Below are positions 38,451-48,058 of a DNA stretch of 64,000 nucleotides, in pieces. How positions within the stretch are numbered: position 1 is the first letter of the stretch; every line of letters begins with the position of its first letter. The position numbers were made by a program, and so were the translations under genes. This DNA is from Brevundimonas sp. (lineage in GTDB: Bacteria > Pseudomonadota > Alphaproteobacteria > Caulobacterales > Caulobacteraceae), in NCBI RefSeq assembly GCF_027487935.1, contig NZ_JAIYCP010000004.1, forward strand, positions 46,571-110,570, written 5' to 3'. A model generated the notes under the pieces. It worked only from the letters and a program-made list of their open reading frames with translations. It did no database searches and was not told the origin of the DNA.

Positions 38451-39464
38451 TCAGCCGCCGCAGCTCTCACGCACGATCAGGTCGGTGGGAATGCGTTCCG
38501 AGCGACCGACCGCGTCCCCGGAATTGTCGAGCAGTTTGGACACCAGAAGCCGGCCCGCCTTCATCGTATCCTGGGCGATCGTGGACAGAGCCGGGCGGCT
38601 GTACCGGCTGAACGGCACATTATCGAACCCGATGACCGAGACATCCTCGGGCACGCGCAGGTTGGCGTGCAACAGGGCACGAACTGCGCCGAGCGCGATC
38701 TGGTCCGAGGCGCAGACAATGCCGTCGAACTTCAGACCCCGCCGAATGAGGCCATCGACAGAGGCCTCGGCCGACTCGACCTCGAAATGGGCTTCCATGA
38801 TGAGGTCCGGATCGACATCGATCCCGGACTTTGCCAGCGCTTCGAGGTAGCCGCGATGTCGCTGCATGGCCTCCGGCGGGTCGAGATCGCCAAGAAACAC
38901 GATGCGTTTGCGCCCCAGCCGGGCCAGATGCAGCGTCGCGCGACGCCCCCCGGCCAGATTGTCAGACCCGACCGAGCAATAGGCCTGGTCCTGCATCTGG
39001 GCACCCCACACCACGAACCGGCCCTCTGTCTCGGCCAGCCGGTTCAGGCTCTGATGCAGGGTGCTCTGTCCGAGGAAGATCACGCCGTCGGCCCGGCTGG
39101 TATTCAAGGCCGCCGACAGGTCGTCGTAACTTGTTGGCGAGAAATGGCTCATGATCACGTCGCAGCCGCGCTCACGCGCCGCTTCGCCGACGCCGGCCAG
39201 GAGTTCAAGAAAGAATGGGTCGCTCAACCGACCCTCGCGGCCCTGGGGCCGGGGCGTTACCAGCGCGATTACGCCGTCGGCACCGATCGGTCCGGCCGGC
39301 ATGTACCGACGAAACGGATAGTCATGCTCCCGCGCCAGTTTCCAGATCAGCTGCTTCGTGCGGGCGTTGACCGCCGGGCTGTCGTTCAACGCCCGCGATG
39401 CGGTCGATATCGACACGCCCGCCAGCCGGGCCAGATCTTCAAGACGGGTGTTGCGTCGGCTCAA
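38451..39464 (-). CDS. LacI-family regulator of the maltodextrin locus
   Basis: A protein of 337 residues. The N-terminal helix-turn-helix is at about 8-27 (LEDLARLAGVSISTASRALN), followed by the sugar-binding domain with GVIALVTPRPQG, DGIVCASDQIALGAVRAL and SVIGFDNVPFSRYSRPALSTIAQD. It is divergent from the GH97 gene, with two tandem operator-like elements between them, and flanked by glycosidases, so it is the local maltose-type repressor (MalR-like in Caulobacter). Confidence 0.93.
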   Translation of the reverse strand: MSRRNTRLEDLARLAGVSISTASRALNDSPAVNARTKQLIWKLAREHDYPFRRYMPAGPIGADGVIALVTPRPQGREGRLSDPFFLELLAGVGEAARERGCDVIMSHFSPTSYDDLSAALNTSRADGVIFLGQSTLHQSLNRLAETEGRFVVWGAQMQDQAYCSVGSDNLAGGRRATLHLARLGRKRIVFLGDLDPPEAMQRHRGYLEALAKSGIDVDPDLIMEAHFEVESAEASVDGLIRRGLKFDGIVCASDQIALGAVRALLHANLRVPEDVSVIGFDNVPFSRYSRPALSTIAQDTMKAGRLLVSKLLDNSGDAVGRSERIPTDLIVRESCGG

Positions 39465-39491
39465 GCGTGGGCTCCGGTCGGTACTCTGTCT

Positions 39492-39514
39492 GCAAATTTT
39501 GCTGCAAATCTTGC
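39492..39514. promoter_or_regulatory. Tandem operator-like elements between lacI-type gene and GH97
   Basis: GCAAATTTTGC and GCAAATCTTGC lie one base apart, each a palindrome around its centre and differing at one position. They sit 28 bases before the regulator start and 58 bases before the GH97 start, so they could serve both directions, including self-control. Confidence 0.6.
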
Positions 39515-39571
39515 TTGTTCTGCGCCCCTCCGGTCGCGCTTGGCAAGTGCAATGCCCGGGAGCGCTCCTCG

Positions 39572-41632
39572 ATGTTAAGTCGCCGCAGGCTCATCTCAGC
39601 CTCAGCCATGCTTGCCGGCATGCCCGCCGTAGCAAAGGCGCAGCCCGCCGGAGAAGTGTTCACCGCGGCCTCACCCGGAAACATTCTTTCGGTATCGGTG
39701 ACGGTCAACGGCGAGGGGCGCCCGGAATACAGCGTCAGCCGTCTGGGGCGGCCCGTGATCGCCCCGTCCCGGCTCGGCTTCCTGCTGACCGACGCGGCCA
39801 AGCTGGAGCGCAATTTCGTCATCACCGCCGACGCCCCCACCTTGCATGACGATAACTGGGAGCAGCCCTGGGGCGAGCGCCGCTTCATCCGAAACCACTA
39901 CACCCAGCTCCGGGTCCACTTCACGGAACGGAATGGCCTCCAGCGGCGGATGGCGGTCGTATTCCGTCTCTACGACGACGGCCTCGGCTTCCGATACGAA
40001 ATCCCGGACCAGCCCAATCTCAAGACCGTCAGCATCGGCGATGAACTGACCGAGTTCGCCATCATCGATTCCGGCACCGCCTGGTGGATCCCGGCCTTCG
40101 AATGGAACCGCGAGGAATATCTCTACAACCGCACCCGGATCGACTCGGTCGGTGTGGCCCAGACCCCTCTGACGGTGCGTACCGATGACGGTCTGCATGT
40201 CTCGATCCACGAGGCGGCGCTGACCGACTATTCCGGCATGAACCTGCGGCGGGTCGAGGGCGGGCGGTTCAAGGCCTTCCTGACCCCCGGCCTGACCAAT
40301 GCGGCCGTCGAGCTGACCGCCCCGTTCACCACGCCGTGGCGTACGCTGCAGATCGCCGACCGCGCCGGGGACCTGGTCGAGTCCAGCCTGATCCTGAACC
40401 TGAACGAGGCCAATACGCTCGGCGACGTCAGCTGGTTCAAGCCGATGAAATATGTCGGCATCTGGTGGGAGATGCACCTGGACCTGAAGTCCTGGAGCTC
40501 GGGGCCGAAGCACGGCGCGACGACCGAAAACGCCATCAAACACATCGATTTCGCGGCTGAGCATGGCTTCGGCGGCGTGCTGATCGAGGGCTGGAACGTG
40601 GGCTGGGACGGCGACTGGTTCGGCACCGGCTGGGACTACAGCTTCACCCGACCCTATCCCGATTTCGATCTCGAACGCGTCGCGGCCTACGCTCGCCAGA
40701 AGGGCGTAGAAATCATCGGCCACCATGAAACCGGCGGCAACGCCTTCCACTACGAGCAACAGCTGGATGCCGCCTTTGCCCAGATGCAGCGGTTCGGCTG
40801 GCACTCGGTCAAGACCGGCTATGTCGCGGACGCGGCCGGAGCGCGGGTGCGCGGCCCGGACGGACAACCACGCCTGGCCTGGCACGAGAGCCAGCCGATG
40901 GCCCAGCACCAGCTCCGCGTGGTCGAGACGGCTGCCCGATATCAGGTCGCCGTCAATGCCCACGAACCCTTCAAGGATACGGGCCTGCGCAGAACCTGGC
41001 CGAACATGATCTCGCGCGAGGGCGCGCGCGGCATGGAGTTCAGCGCCTGGGGCCAGCCGGGCAACCCGCCCGAGCATGAGGCCAATCTCGTCTTCACCCG
41101 CCTGCTGGCCGGGCCGATGGACTATACGCCCGGTATATTCGGCATGAAGACGCGCAGCCCGGACGGCATCGCCACCACCTGGGCCAAACAGCTGGCCCTG
41201 TATGTGACCATATACAGCCCGATCCAGATGGCGGCGGATCTGCTGGAGAACTACGAGGCCAATCCGGGCCCGTTCCAGTTCATCAAGGACGTCGCCGTCG
41301 ACTGGGCAGAGACCCGGATTCTCAACGGCGAGATCGGCGACTACGTCACCACCGTTCGCAAGGACCGGAACTCCGACGAATGGTTCCTCGGTGCCGTCAC
41401 CGACGAGCATCCACGGGTGCTGGACGCCGCCCTGTCGTTCCTCGACCCGGGCCACCGCTACCGAGCTGAAATCTATCGTGACGCGCCGGACGCCCATTGG
41501 CAGACCAATCGCGAGGCGATCGTCATCGAAAACCGCGAGGTCACAGCCAGTGACACCCTGAGCCTTCAGTTGGCCCCCGGTGGCGGTCAGGCCATCCGCT
41601 TCGTACCGATCGGCAGAGGACGCCGCACATGA
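39572..41632 (+). CDS. GH97 alpha-glucosidase / glucodextrin hydrolase
   Basis: A protein of 686 residues from ATG 39572; the codons upstream in frame look non-coding. A signal peptide with RRR (MLSRRRLISASAML...AKA) exports it. GH97 features: an N-terminal beta domain (SVSVTVNGEGRPEYSVSRLGRPVI), YVGIWWEMHLD, HIDFAAEHGFGGVLIEGWNVGWDGDW, NAHEPFKDTG and ISREGARGMEFSAWG with the conserved acidic residues. SusB-like members remove glucose from dextrins by inversion, others act on alpha-galactosides; the neighbourhood favours dextrins. The stop overlaps the MFS start. Confidence 0.93.
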   Translation: MLSRRRLISASAMLAGMPAVAKAQPAGEVFTAASPGNILSVSVTVNGEGRPEYSVSRLGRPVIAPSRLGFLLTDAAKLERNFVITADAPTLHDDNWEQPWGERRFIRNHYTQLRVHFTERNGLQRRMAVVFRLYDDGLGFRYEIPDQPNLKTVSIGDELTEFAIIDSGTAWWIPAFEWNREEYLYNRTRIDSVGVAQTPLTVRTDDGLHVSIHEAALTDYSGMNLRRVEGGRFKAFLTPGLTNAAVELTAPFTTPWRTLQIADRAGDLVESSLILNLNEANTLGDVSWFKPMKYVGIWWEMHLDLKSWSSGPKHGATTENAIKHIDFAAEHGFGGVLIEGWNVGWDGDWFGTGWDYSFTRPYPDFDLERVAAYARQKGVEIIGHHETGGNAFHYEQQLDAAFAQMQRFGWHSVKTGYVADAAGARVRGPDGQPRLAWHESQPMAQHQLRVVETAARYQVAVNAHEPFKDTGLRRTWPNMISREGARGMEFSAWGQPGNPPEHEANLVFTRLLAGPMDYTPGIFGMKTRSPDGIATTWAKQLALYVTIYSPIQMAADLLENYEANPGPFQFIKDVAVDWAETRILNGEIGDYVTTVRKDRNSDEWFLGAVTDEHPRVLDAALSFLDPGHRYRAEIYRDAPDAHWQTNREAIVIENREVTASDTLSLQLAPGGGQAIRFVPIGRGRRT

Positions 41633-43203
41633 CCACCAACGCACCGGACGCCACCCTCGTCGGCCGCACCCGCCCGCGCCTGAGTCAGCTTGCCATCTGG
41701 AACATGTGCGTCGGCTTCTTCGGCATCCAGATCGGCTTCGGCCTTCAGAACGCCAACACCAGCCGCATCTTCCAGACCCTGGGCGCCGAGGTCGACAGCC
41801 TGGCCATCCTGTGGATCGCCGCGCCCCTGACCGGCCTGATCGTCCAGCCGATCATCGGCTATTTCAGCGACAAGACCTGGGGGCCGCTGGGCCGGCGGCG
41901 GCCCTACTTCCTGTTCGGCGCGATCGCAACGACCATCGCCCTGATCTTCATGCCCAACGCCCCCGTTCTCTGGATGGCGGCGGCGGCCCTCTGGATCATG
42001 GACGCGGCGATCAACGTCACCATGGAGCCTTTTCGCGCCTTCGTCGGCGACAATCTGCCCGAGGAACAGCGCGCCACCGGTTATGCGATGCAGAGCTTCT
42101 TCATCGGCACCGGCGCGGTGTTCGCCTCCTGCCTTCCGTGGCTGTTGTCCAACGTCCTGAATGTCGCCTCGACCGCGCCGGAGGGCATCGTGCCCGACAC
42201 CGTGCGGATCAGCTTTTATGTCGGCGCGGCGGCCATGCTGGTCGCCGTGCTCTGGACGGTGTTCTCCACCAAGGAATACAGCCCCGAGCAGATCGATGCC
42301 TTCGAAGGGGCTCGCCCCTCGCCGGTCACGACCGAGGCCCTGCGTCCGGCCGCCCGCTATCTCACCGGCGGGCTGGTGTGGCTCACTTTGGGGACACTGG
42401 CCTGTCTGGCCGTCTGGCTTGTGCGCGAGCAAGCCATCGCCTTGCCGGCCGATCTCGAGGACTGGCGCAAGGCGGTCGGAAAGGAACTGTACATCCTGGC
42501 CGGCTTCGTTGCAGCCTTCGGTGCTCTCCAGCTGCTGGTCGCGGGTCTGCGTCGTGCCGCCCGCTCTAATGGCCTGACCGAGATTCTCGACGACATGTTC
42601 GGCATGCCCGAGACCATGCGCAGGCTGGCGGTGGTGCAGTTCTTCAGCTGGTTCGCCCTGTTTGCCATGTGGATCTACACCACCGCTGCGGTGACAGCCG
42701 TCCACTACAACTCCAGCGACCCGACCTCGGCGGCCTACAATGAGGGGGCGGACTGGGTCGGTGTCCTCTTCGGGATCTACAACGGCGTCGCGGCCTTGGT
42801 TGCCTTCGCCTTGCCGGTGCTGGCGCGCCGGATTGGCAGGCGCGGGGCCCATGCCGTGGCGCTTTCGATGGGCGGTCTGGGATTGCTCGGCATTTTCCTG
42901 ATCCGCGATCCGCAGATGCTATGGCTGCCGATGGTGGGGGTCGGCATCGCCTGGGCCTCGATCGTTTCGATGCCCTACGCGATCCTGTCCAGCGCCGTAC
43001 CGGGGCGCAAGATGGGCGTCTATATGGGCGTCTTCAACATCTTCATCGTGGTGCCCCAGTTGGTCGCCGCAACCGTGTTGGGGCTCATGCTCAACGCCCT
43101 GTTCCAGTCGCAAGCCATCTGGGCGTTGGTGGTGGGCGGGGTCAGCTTCTTCATCGCGGCCGCCTGCAGCCTGCGGGTGACGGAACCGAAGGTGATGCCG
43201 TGA
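41629..43203 (+). CDS. SLC45-like MFS sugar transporter (MalY-type)
   Basis: A protein of 524 residues with twelve hydrophobic segments. NMCVGFFGIQIGFGLQNANTSRIFQTLGAE, PLTGLIVQPIIGYFSDKTWGPLGRRRPYFL and VTMEPFRAFVGDNLPEEQRATGYAMQ match the SLC45/GPH-like group that imports maltose or sucrose with protons. In Caulobacter the related MalY carries maltose. It overlaps GH97 upstream (ATGA) and the hydrolase gene downstream (GTGA), so it is coupled into the GH97-GH15 operon. Confidence 0.92.
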   Translation: MTTNAPDATLVGRTRPRLSQLAIWNMCVGFFGIQIGFGLQNANTSRIFQTLGAEVDSLAILWIAAPLTGLIVQPIIGYFSDKTWGPLGRRRPYFLFGAIATTIALIFMPNAPVLWMAAAALWIMDAAINVTMEPFRAFVGDNLPEEQRATGYAMQSFFIGTGAVFASCLPWLLSNVLNVASTAPEGIVPDTVRISFYVGAAAMLVAVLWTVFSTKEYSPEQIDAFEGARPSPVTTEALRPAARYLTGGLVWLTLGTLACLAVWLVREQAIALPADLEDWRKAVGKELYILAGFVAAFGALQLLVAGLRRAARSNGLTEILDDMFGMPETMRRLAVVQFFSWFALFAMWIYTTAAVTAVHYNSSDPTSAAYNEGADWVGVLFGIYNGVAALVAFALPVLARRIGRRGAHAVALSMGGLGLLGIFLIRDPQMLWLPMVGVGIAWASIVSMPYAILSSAVPGRKMGVYMGVFNIFIVVPQLVAATVLGLMLNALFQSQAIWALVVGGVSFFIAAACSLRVTEPKVMP

Positions 43204-44138
43204 ACATCGACCGGCGTCATGCCCTGAAGGCTCTGGCCGCCCTGCCGATCCTCGGCGGCCCCCTGTCGGCGAGGGCCGAGGTTCCGGCCGCCGGCCGACT
43301 TGTCGAACACCCGCAGATGACCTCGGCCCATGTGGGTCCGCGCGACGTCACCGTCTGGCTTCCGCCCGGTTATGAGGCCAATGGAGAGGGATGGCCGGTC
43401 CTCTACATGCACGACGGCCAGAACCTGTTCGACAATGCGCGGGCCGGCTTTGGGGTCGAATGGGGTGTGGATGAACATGTCAGCCGGCTGGGCGCCGGGG
43501 GCCAGATCCGGATGCCGATCGTCGTCGGCGTTCACAACACCCCGCTGCGCCTGCGCGAATACGTGCCCGCCGACATGATCCGCGCCCTGCCGGGGGACAT
43601 CCGGTCGGATCTTTTGAACCTCTACGGCGGGGAACCCCTGTCAGACGGCTATCTCCGGTTTCTCGTGGAGGAGTTGAAGCCCTTCGTGGACCGCACCTAC
43701 CGCACCCGCCCGGGACGCGACGATACCGTCATCATGGGTTCCAGCATGGGTGGACTGATCTCCCTGTATGCCCTGATGAAACATCCGGAGGTCTTCGGCA
43801 GCGCCGGCTGCCTGTCGACCCACTGGCCGCTTCGGATCGAACGCCTCGATGACAACCGGCTGGAGCGTTGGCGCGAAACCATCGTCCAGACATGGAGCGA
43901 TGTCATCGCCCGGGGCCTGCCCGATCCCGCGACGCACCGGCTCTATTTTGATCGCGGGGACGAAACGCTGGACCAGTTCTATGCCTTTTTTCAGAGCCGT
44001 ATCGACACGGTCGTCTCGGGCGAGGGATGGGAACCGGACCGTTTTCGAAGCCTGGTCTTCCCCGGCGCCGAGCATAATGAGGCCTCCTGGAATCAACGCC
44101 TCGATACCCCGCTGACCTTTCTCCTGCCTCCCGAATGA
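43200..44138 (+). CDS. Exported esterase-like alpha/beta hydrolase
   Basis: A protein of 312 residues from GTG 43200, overlapping the MFS stop. A twin-arginine-like signal (DRRHALKALAAL...ARA) leads to an esterase D-like fold: VTVWLPPGYEANGEGWPVLYMHDGQNLFD, and the nucleophile elbow GSSMGG with Ser182. A histidine near the C-terminus (FPGAEHNEASW) completes a likely triad. Such proteins beside maltose enzymes are often annotated as putative carbohydrate esterases; the substrate is not known, perhaps acylated sugars. Confidence 0.85.
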   Translation: MNIDRRHALKALAALPILGGPLSARAEVPAAGRLVEHPQMTSAHVGPRDVTVWLPPGYEANGEGWPVLYMHDGQNLFDNARAGFGVEWGVDEHVSRLGAGGQIRMPIVVGVHNTPLRLREYVPADMIRALPGDIRSDLLNLYGGEPLSDGYLRFLVEELKPFVDRTYRTRPGRDDTVIMGSSMGGLISLYALMKHPEVFGSAGCLSTHWPLRIERLDDNRLERWRETIVQTWSDVIARGLPDPATHRLYFDRGDETLDQFYAFFQSRIDTVVSGEGWEPDRFRSLVFPGAEHNEASWNQRLDTPLTFLLPPE

Positions 44139-46609
44139 CGAGCCCCACCATGCGCACAGTCTCCCGCCTCGCCCTCGGTGCCGCCCTGTTGCTGAGTGCG
44201 GGATGTTCGACCCTGCAAGGCCTGATTCCCGGCCGCGAGGCGGCTACGCCCGTAATCGTCCCCGCCCCGCAGGTCGCTGCGATCGCGCCGGGCGCACCCG
44301 GGGACCAGCCCGTCTGGTCCAGCGCGGCCAAGTCCGGCGCAGGTGCGTCCTACGAAGCCTATGTCGACGGGCAGTACCGTGACGGTGGCCGCACCGGCGA
44401 CGTCTCCCGGGTCTGGTTCTCGCTCGCGGACGGTGTCCTGACCGAGACCATGTACGGCCTGATCCATGAGGCCCAGATCAAACAGATGCGGTTCGCCGTT
44501 GTGGTCGACGGTCAGGTCTTCATCGAAGGCCGCGACACGACCAGCCGCATTGAATATCTGAACACGGACGCGCGCGGCCGGCCACTTTCGCCGGCCTATC
44601 GGGTGGTGACCACGGACCGCGGCGGCCGCTTCGAGATCGAAAAGCGCATCTACACCGACCCCGATCGTCAGTCCCTGGTCGTGCGCACGGCGATCCGCGG
44701 CCTTCGGGGCGACATCCAACCCTATCTGCTGCTTGAGCCGCATATGGCCAATACGGGGGTCGGTGACTCCGGAGATGCCGTTGCCTCGGGGCGCCCGATC
44801 ATTGACGGTGTGGAGCAGCAGGAACCGGGTGCACTCTATGCTTACGAGGGGGACACCCACCTTGTGCTTCAGGCCGATCGTCCCTTCGTCACCGCCAGTG
44901 TCGGCTATGTGGGAACCTCGGACGGCCTGACTGACCTCGCAGACGGTCGGCTGGACCACGTCTACCGCTCCACCGGCGACACGAACGGCAACATCATGCT
45001 GACCGCCGGCCTCGAGCGGCTGCGGGCGGGTGAGACCCGACAACAGGACTTTGTCATCGGCTTCGGCCGGTCCCGTCAGGAGGCCCGTCGCTCGGCCACG
45101 GAGAGCTTCACGACCGGGCTCGACGAAGTCCTTTCCCGTTTCAATGGTGAGGGTGACCACGTCGGTTGGGAAGACTATCTGGCCTCGCTTACGGACCTGC
45201 CCCGGATCGCCGAACAGTCCACCGACGGTGGCAAGCTGGCCTGGGCCTCCGCCCTGATGCTGAAAGTTCAGGAAGACCGGACCTTTGCCGGTGCCCTGAT
45301 CGCCTCCCTGTCCAATCCATGGGGCGAGACCGTCGACGCCACAGCCTCATCGACCGGCTACAAGGCCGTCTGGCCGCGCGACTTCTATCAGGTCGCCATG
45401 GCCTTGATGGCCCTCGGTGACGTCGAGACGCCGGTCGCCGCCTTCCGCTACCTGCCCCAGGTCCAGGTCCGCGCCGACACACCGGGCAACACCGGCGCGA
45501 CCGGCTGGTTCCTGCAGAAAACCCATGTCGACGGGCAGATTGAGTGGGTCGGGGTCCAGCTGGACCAGACCGCCATGCCCATCATGCTGGGATGGAAGCT
45601 CTGGAAGGCCGGCCGCATCAGCGACGCCGAGCTGACCGCCATGTATTTCCGCATGATCAAACCCGCCGCTGACTTTCTCGTCGATGGCGGCAAGGCCGGC
45701 ATCCTCTGGAACGACCGCCAGATCACCCCGCCCTGGACCCAGCAGGAACGCTGGGAGGAGCAGGAAGGTCATTCGCCCTCTACCACCGCGGCCGTCATCA
45801 CCGGCCTGACCGTCGCCGCCGATATCGCGCGGTCCTCCGGCGACCCCGCCTCCGCCGCCCGCTACCAGGCCGCCGCCGACGACTATGCGTCAAAGCTGGA
45901 ATCCCGGATGTTCACGACCGCAGGAAGCCTCGGCGACGGCCGCTACTTCCTGCGCCTCAGCCGCAACGAAGACCCCAACGATCAAGGCCTGCTGGGCGAG
46001 AACAACGGCCAGCCCGGCCTGCCGGAGGACCGCATCATCGACGGCGGTTTCCTTGAGCTGGTCCGCTACGGTGTCAGGGCTGCCGATGCCCCTTCGATCA
46101 CAGCCAGCCTGCCCGAGTATGATGACCAGACCCGGGAAGCCCGCCTGCGCGTGCGCTATGATCTGAACGGTGCGCCGGGCTGGCGTCGCTACGGCAACGA
46201 TGGTTACGGCGAGAATATCGACACGGGCGGCAACTATGGCGTCGGCGGCATGACGCCCGGTCAACGCGGACGGGTCTGGCCGATCTTCACCGGCGAACGA
46301 GGCCATTATGAAATCGCACGCGCCGTTTCCGAGGGCGCGAACGACGCGGCATTTGAGGCCATTCGCACGACCTATGTCGGTGGAATGGAGTCCTTCGCCA
46401 ACGAAGGCCTCCTTTTGCCTGAGCAGGTCTGGGACGGTGTCGGCAATCCGACGCGTAACCAGTACCGCCCGGGCGAGGGCACGGACTCAGCGACGCCGCT
46501 GGCCTGGACCCATGCAGAGTATATCAAACTCCTGCGCTCTCTGGCGGATCGGGCCGTCTGGGACCGCTATGCTCCGGTCGAGCGTCGCTATGGTCAGTCC
46601 GGCCGCTGA
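44135..46609 (+). CDS. GH15 glucoamylase / glucodextranase-like lipoprotein
   Basis: A protein of 824 residues; an internal ATG at 44150 would give the lipoprotein signal LLLSAGCS directly. An N-terminal beta-sandwich of about 270 residues (glucodextranase N-like) is followed by an (alpha/alpha)6 barrel with KAVWPRDFYQVAMAL, GWFLQKTHVDGQIEW, EEQEGHSPSTTAAVI and GGMTPGQRGRVWPIFTGERGHYEIA. GH15 enzymes release beta-glucose from dextrin ends. Last gene of the coupled run GH97-MFS-esterase-GH15, each overlapping the previous by four bases. Confidence 0.92.
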   Translation: MTSPTMRTVSRLALGAALLLSAGCSTLQGLIPGREAATPVIVPAPQVAAIAPGAPGDQPVWSSAAKSGAGASYEAYVDGQYRDGGRTGDVSRVWFSLADGVLTETMYGLIHEAQIKQMRFAVVVDGQVFIEGRDTTSRIEYLNTDARGRPLSPAYRVVTTDRGGRFEIEKRIYTDPDRQSLVVRTAIRGLRGDIQPYLLLEPHMANTGVGDSGDAVASGRPIIDGVEQQEPGALYAYEGDTHLVLQADRPFVTASVGYVGTSDGLTDLADGRLDHVYRSTGDTNGNIMLTAGLERLRAGETRQQDFVIGFGRSRQEARRSATESFTTGLDEVLSRFNGEGDHVGWEDYLASLTDLPRIAEQSTDGGKLAWASALMLKVQEDRTFAGALIASLSNPWGETVDATASSTGYKAVWPRDFYQVAMALMALGDVETPVAAFRYLPQVQVRADTPGNTGATGWFLQKTHVDGQIEWVGVQLDQTAMPIMLGWKLWKAGRISDAELTAMYFRMIKPAADFLVDGGKAGILWNDRQITPPWTQQERWEEQEGHSPSTTAAVITGLTVAADIARSSGDPASAARYQAAADDYASKLESRMFTTAGSLGDGRYFLRLSRNEDPNDQGLLGENNGQPGLPEDRIIDGGFLELVRYGVRAADAPSITASLPEYDDQTREARLRVRYDLNGAPGWRRYGNDGYGENIDTGGNYGVGGMTPGQRGRVWPIFTGERGHYEIARAVSEGANDAAFEAIRTTYVGGMESFANEGLLLPEQVWDGVGNPTRNQYRPGEGTDSATPLAWTHAEYIKLLRSLADRAVWDRYAPVERRYGQSGR

Positions 46610-46684
46610 CGCCGGCCTTCTCGCCGGACGACAGGAACGCGCGTCATTGATTGAACCAGACCGGGCAATCCGTCGGAGGGTGCC

Positions 46685-47878
46685 ATGAACCACGCCATGA
46701 ACACGATCGAACTGTATCTGGCGGCCATGCTGATCATATTCAGCGTGCCCTACCTTGTCTGGCGCGGCCTGCGAACGGAGGCCTACGCACCCCTGGCGGT
46801 GGTGCAGATCATCGGCGGCATAGTGCTGGGCCCCGGCATTCTGGGAGCCGTGCTCCCGGACGCGCACGCGGCCGTCTTCAACCCGCAGGTCATCATGGCC
46901 TTGAATGGTGTCGCATGGTGGGGAGTCATGATTTTCGTCTTCGTCGCCGGCCTCGAACTGGATACCAGCGAGCTCTGGACCAATCGGGTCGAGACCGGCG
47001 TGACGGCCGGCCTGGCCCTGGCGACGCCGCTCGTGTTCGGTACCGTGGCGGCTATCGGTCTGGTGCAGTTTCCTGGTTGGGCCGGGTCAGGCGCCGAGAA
47101 TTGGCAGGTCGTCCTCGGCATCGGCATGGCCTGTGCGGTGACAGCCCTTCCGATCCTGATGTTGTTCATGGAAAAGCTGGAGATTCTCCGTCAGCCCTTG
47201 GGTCAGCGCATTCTTCGCTACGCCAGCCTCGACGACATCGCCATCTGGGGCGTCCTGGCGCTCATCCTGCTGGATTGGGAGCGCATCGGCCGCCAGGCGG
47301 CATTTGTCGTCGGCTTTGTCGTTGCGACCATGGCGATCCGGGCCTTGATGAAGCGTCTGCCGGAGCCCGACCGTTGGTATGTCAGCCTGATCTGGCTGGC
47401 AGCCTGCGGCCTTGCCGGCGACTGGTCAGGCCTGCATTTCATGGTCGGTGCCTTCCTGGCCGGAGCCGTGCTGGACAAGTCCTGGTTCGACCGGACGAAG
47501 ATGGACCTGTTTCGCAACCACATCCTCCTGGCGCTCATGCCAGTGTTTTTCCTGAGCACAGGCCTGAAAACGCAATGGGACGTCGGCGGGGTGGCGGTCT
47601 TCCTCGCCGCCGGCCTGCTGCTTTTCGCATCCATCGCCGGCAAGCTGACCGGGGTTCATCTGGCCGGCCGCATCCTGAAATGGCCGAAAGGTGAGGCCCG
47701 GGTAATCGGCTGGCTGCTCCAGACCAAGGCGCTGATCATGATCATCTTCGCCAACATCCTTCTGGACCGGCAGATCATCAGCAATGACGCCTTCACCGCC
47801 CTGCTGCTGATGGCCGTCGGATCGACCATGCTCACCATGCCGATCGTCACGCCACTGCTTAAGCCCCGGCAGGGATAA
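46685..47878 (+). CDS. Cation:proton antiporter (CPA2/Kef-like)
   Basis: A protein of 397 residues with about twelve hydrophobic segments. VVQIIGGIVLGPGILG, FVAGLELDTSELW and the discontinuous-helix region DDIAIWGVLALILL fit monovalent cation/proton antiporters of the CPA2 superfamily. No C-terminal TrkA-N domain is present, so this is a short form. The transported ion is unknown. It stands alone, 75 bases after the GH15 gene. Confidence 0.88.
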   Translation: MNHAMNTIELYLAAMLIIFSVPYLVWRGLRTEAYAPLAVVQIIGGIVLGPGILGAVLPDAHAAVFNPQVIMALNGVAWWGVMIFVFVAGLELDTSELWTNRVETGVTAGLALATPLVFGTVAAIGLVQFPGWAGSGAENWQVVLGIGMACAVTALPILMLFMEKLEILRQPLGQRILRYASLDDIAIWGVLALILLDWERIGRQAAFVVGFVVATMAIRALMKRLPEPDRWYVSLIWLAACGLAGDWSGLHFMVGAFLAGAVLDKSWFDRTKMDLFRNHILLALMPVFFLSTGLKTQWDVGGVAVFLAAGLLLFASIAGKLTGVHLAGRILKWPKGEARVIGWLLQTKALIMIIFANILLDRQIISNDAFTALLLMAVGSTMLTMPIVTPLLKPRQG

Positions 47879-47945
47879 AGGCGGGCGGCGCAGGACAGAC
47901 CCGCGCATGACCCCATCAGGGTGTGATCAGCAGACAGGGGCCCTG

Positions 47946-47975
47946 CCGGACCCGCTCGTTCGGCATCGGGTCCGG
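47946..47975. terminator. Bidirectional stem-loop
   Basis: CCGGACCCG (47946-47954) pairs perfectly with CGGGTCCGG (47967-47975) across a 12-base loop, between the convergent antiporter and crystallin genes. No T-run follows, so this may be a terminator of weak type. Confidence 0.45.
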
Positions 47976-48058
47976 AAGCTCACAAGGTCGGGCTCGAGCC
48001 CTCGGTCTGGCCGGGGTGGGCCGGCTGCCGCAGGACAGCATGCCCACCGCCGCGCGCC

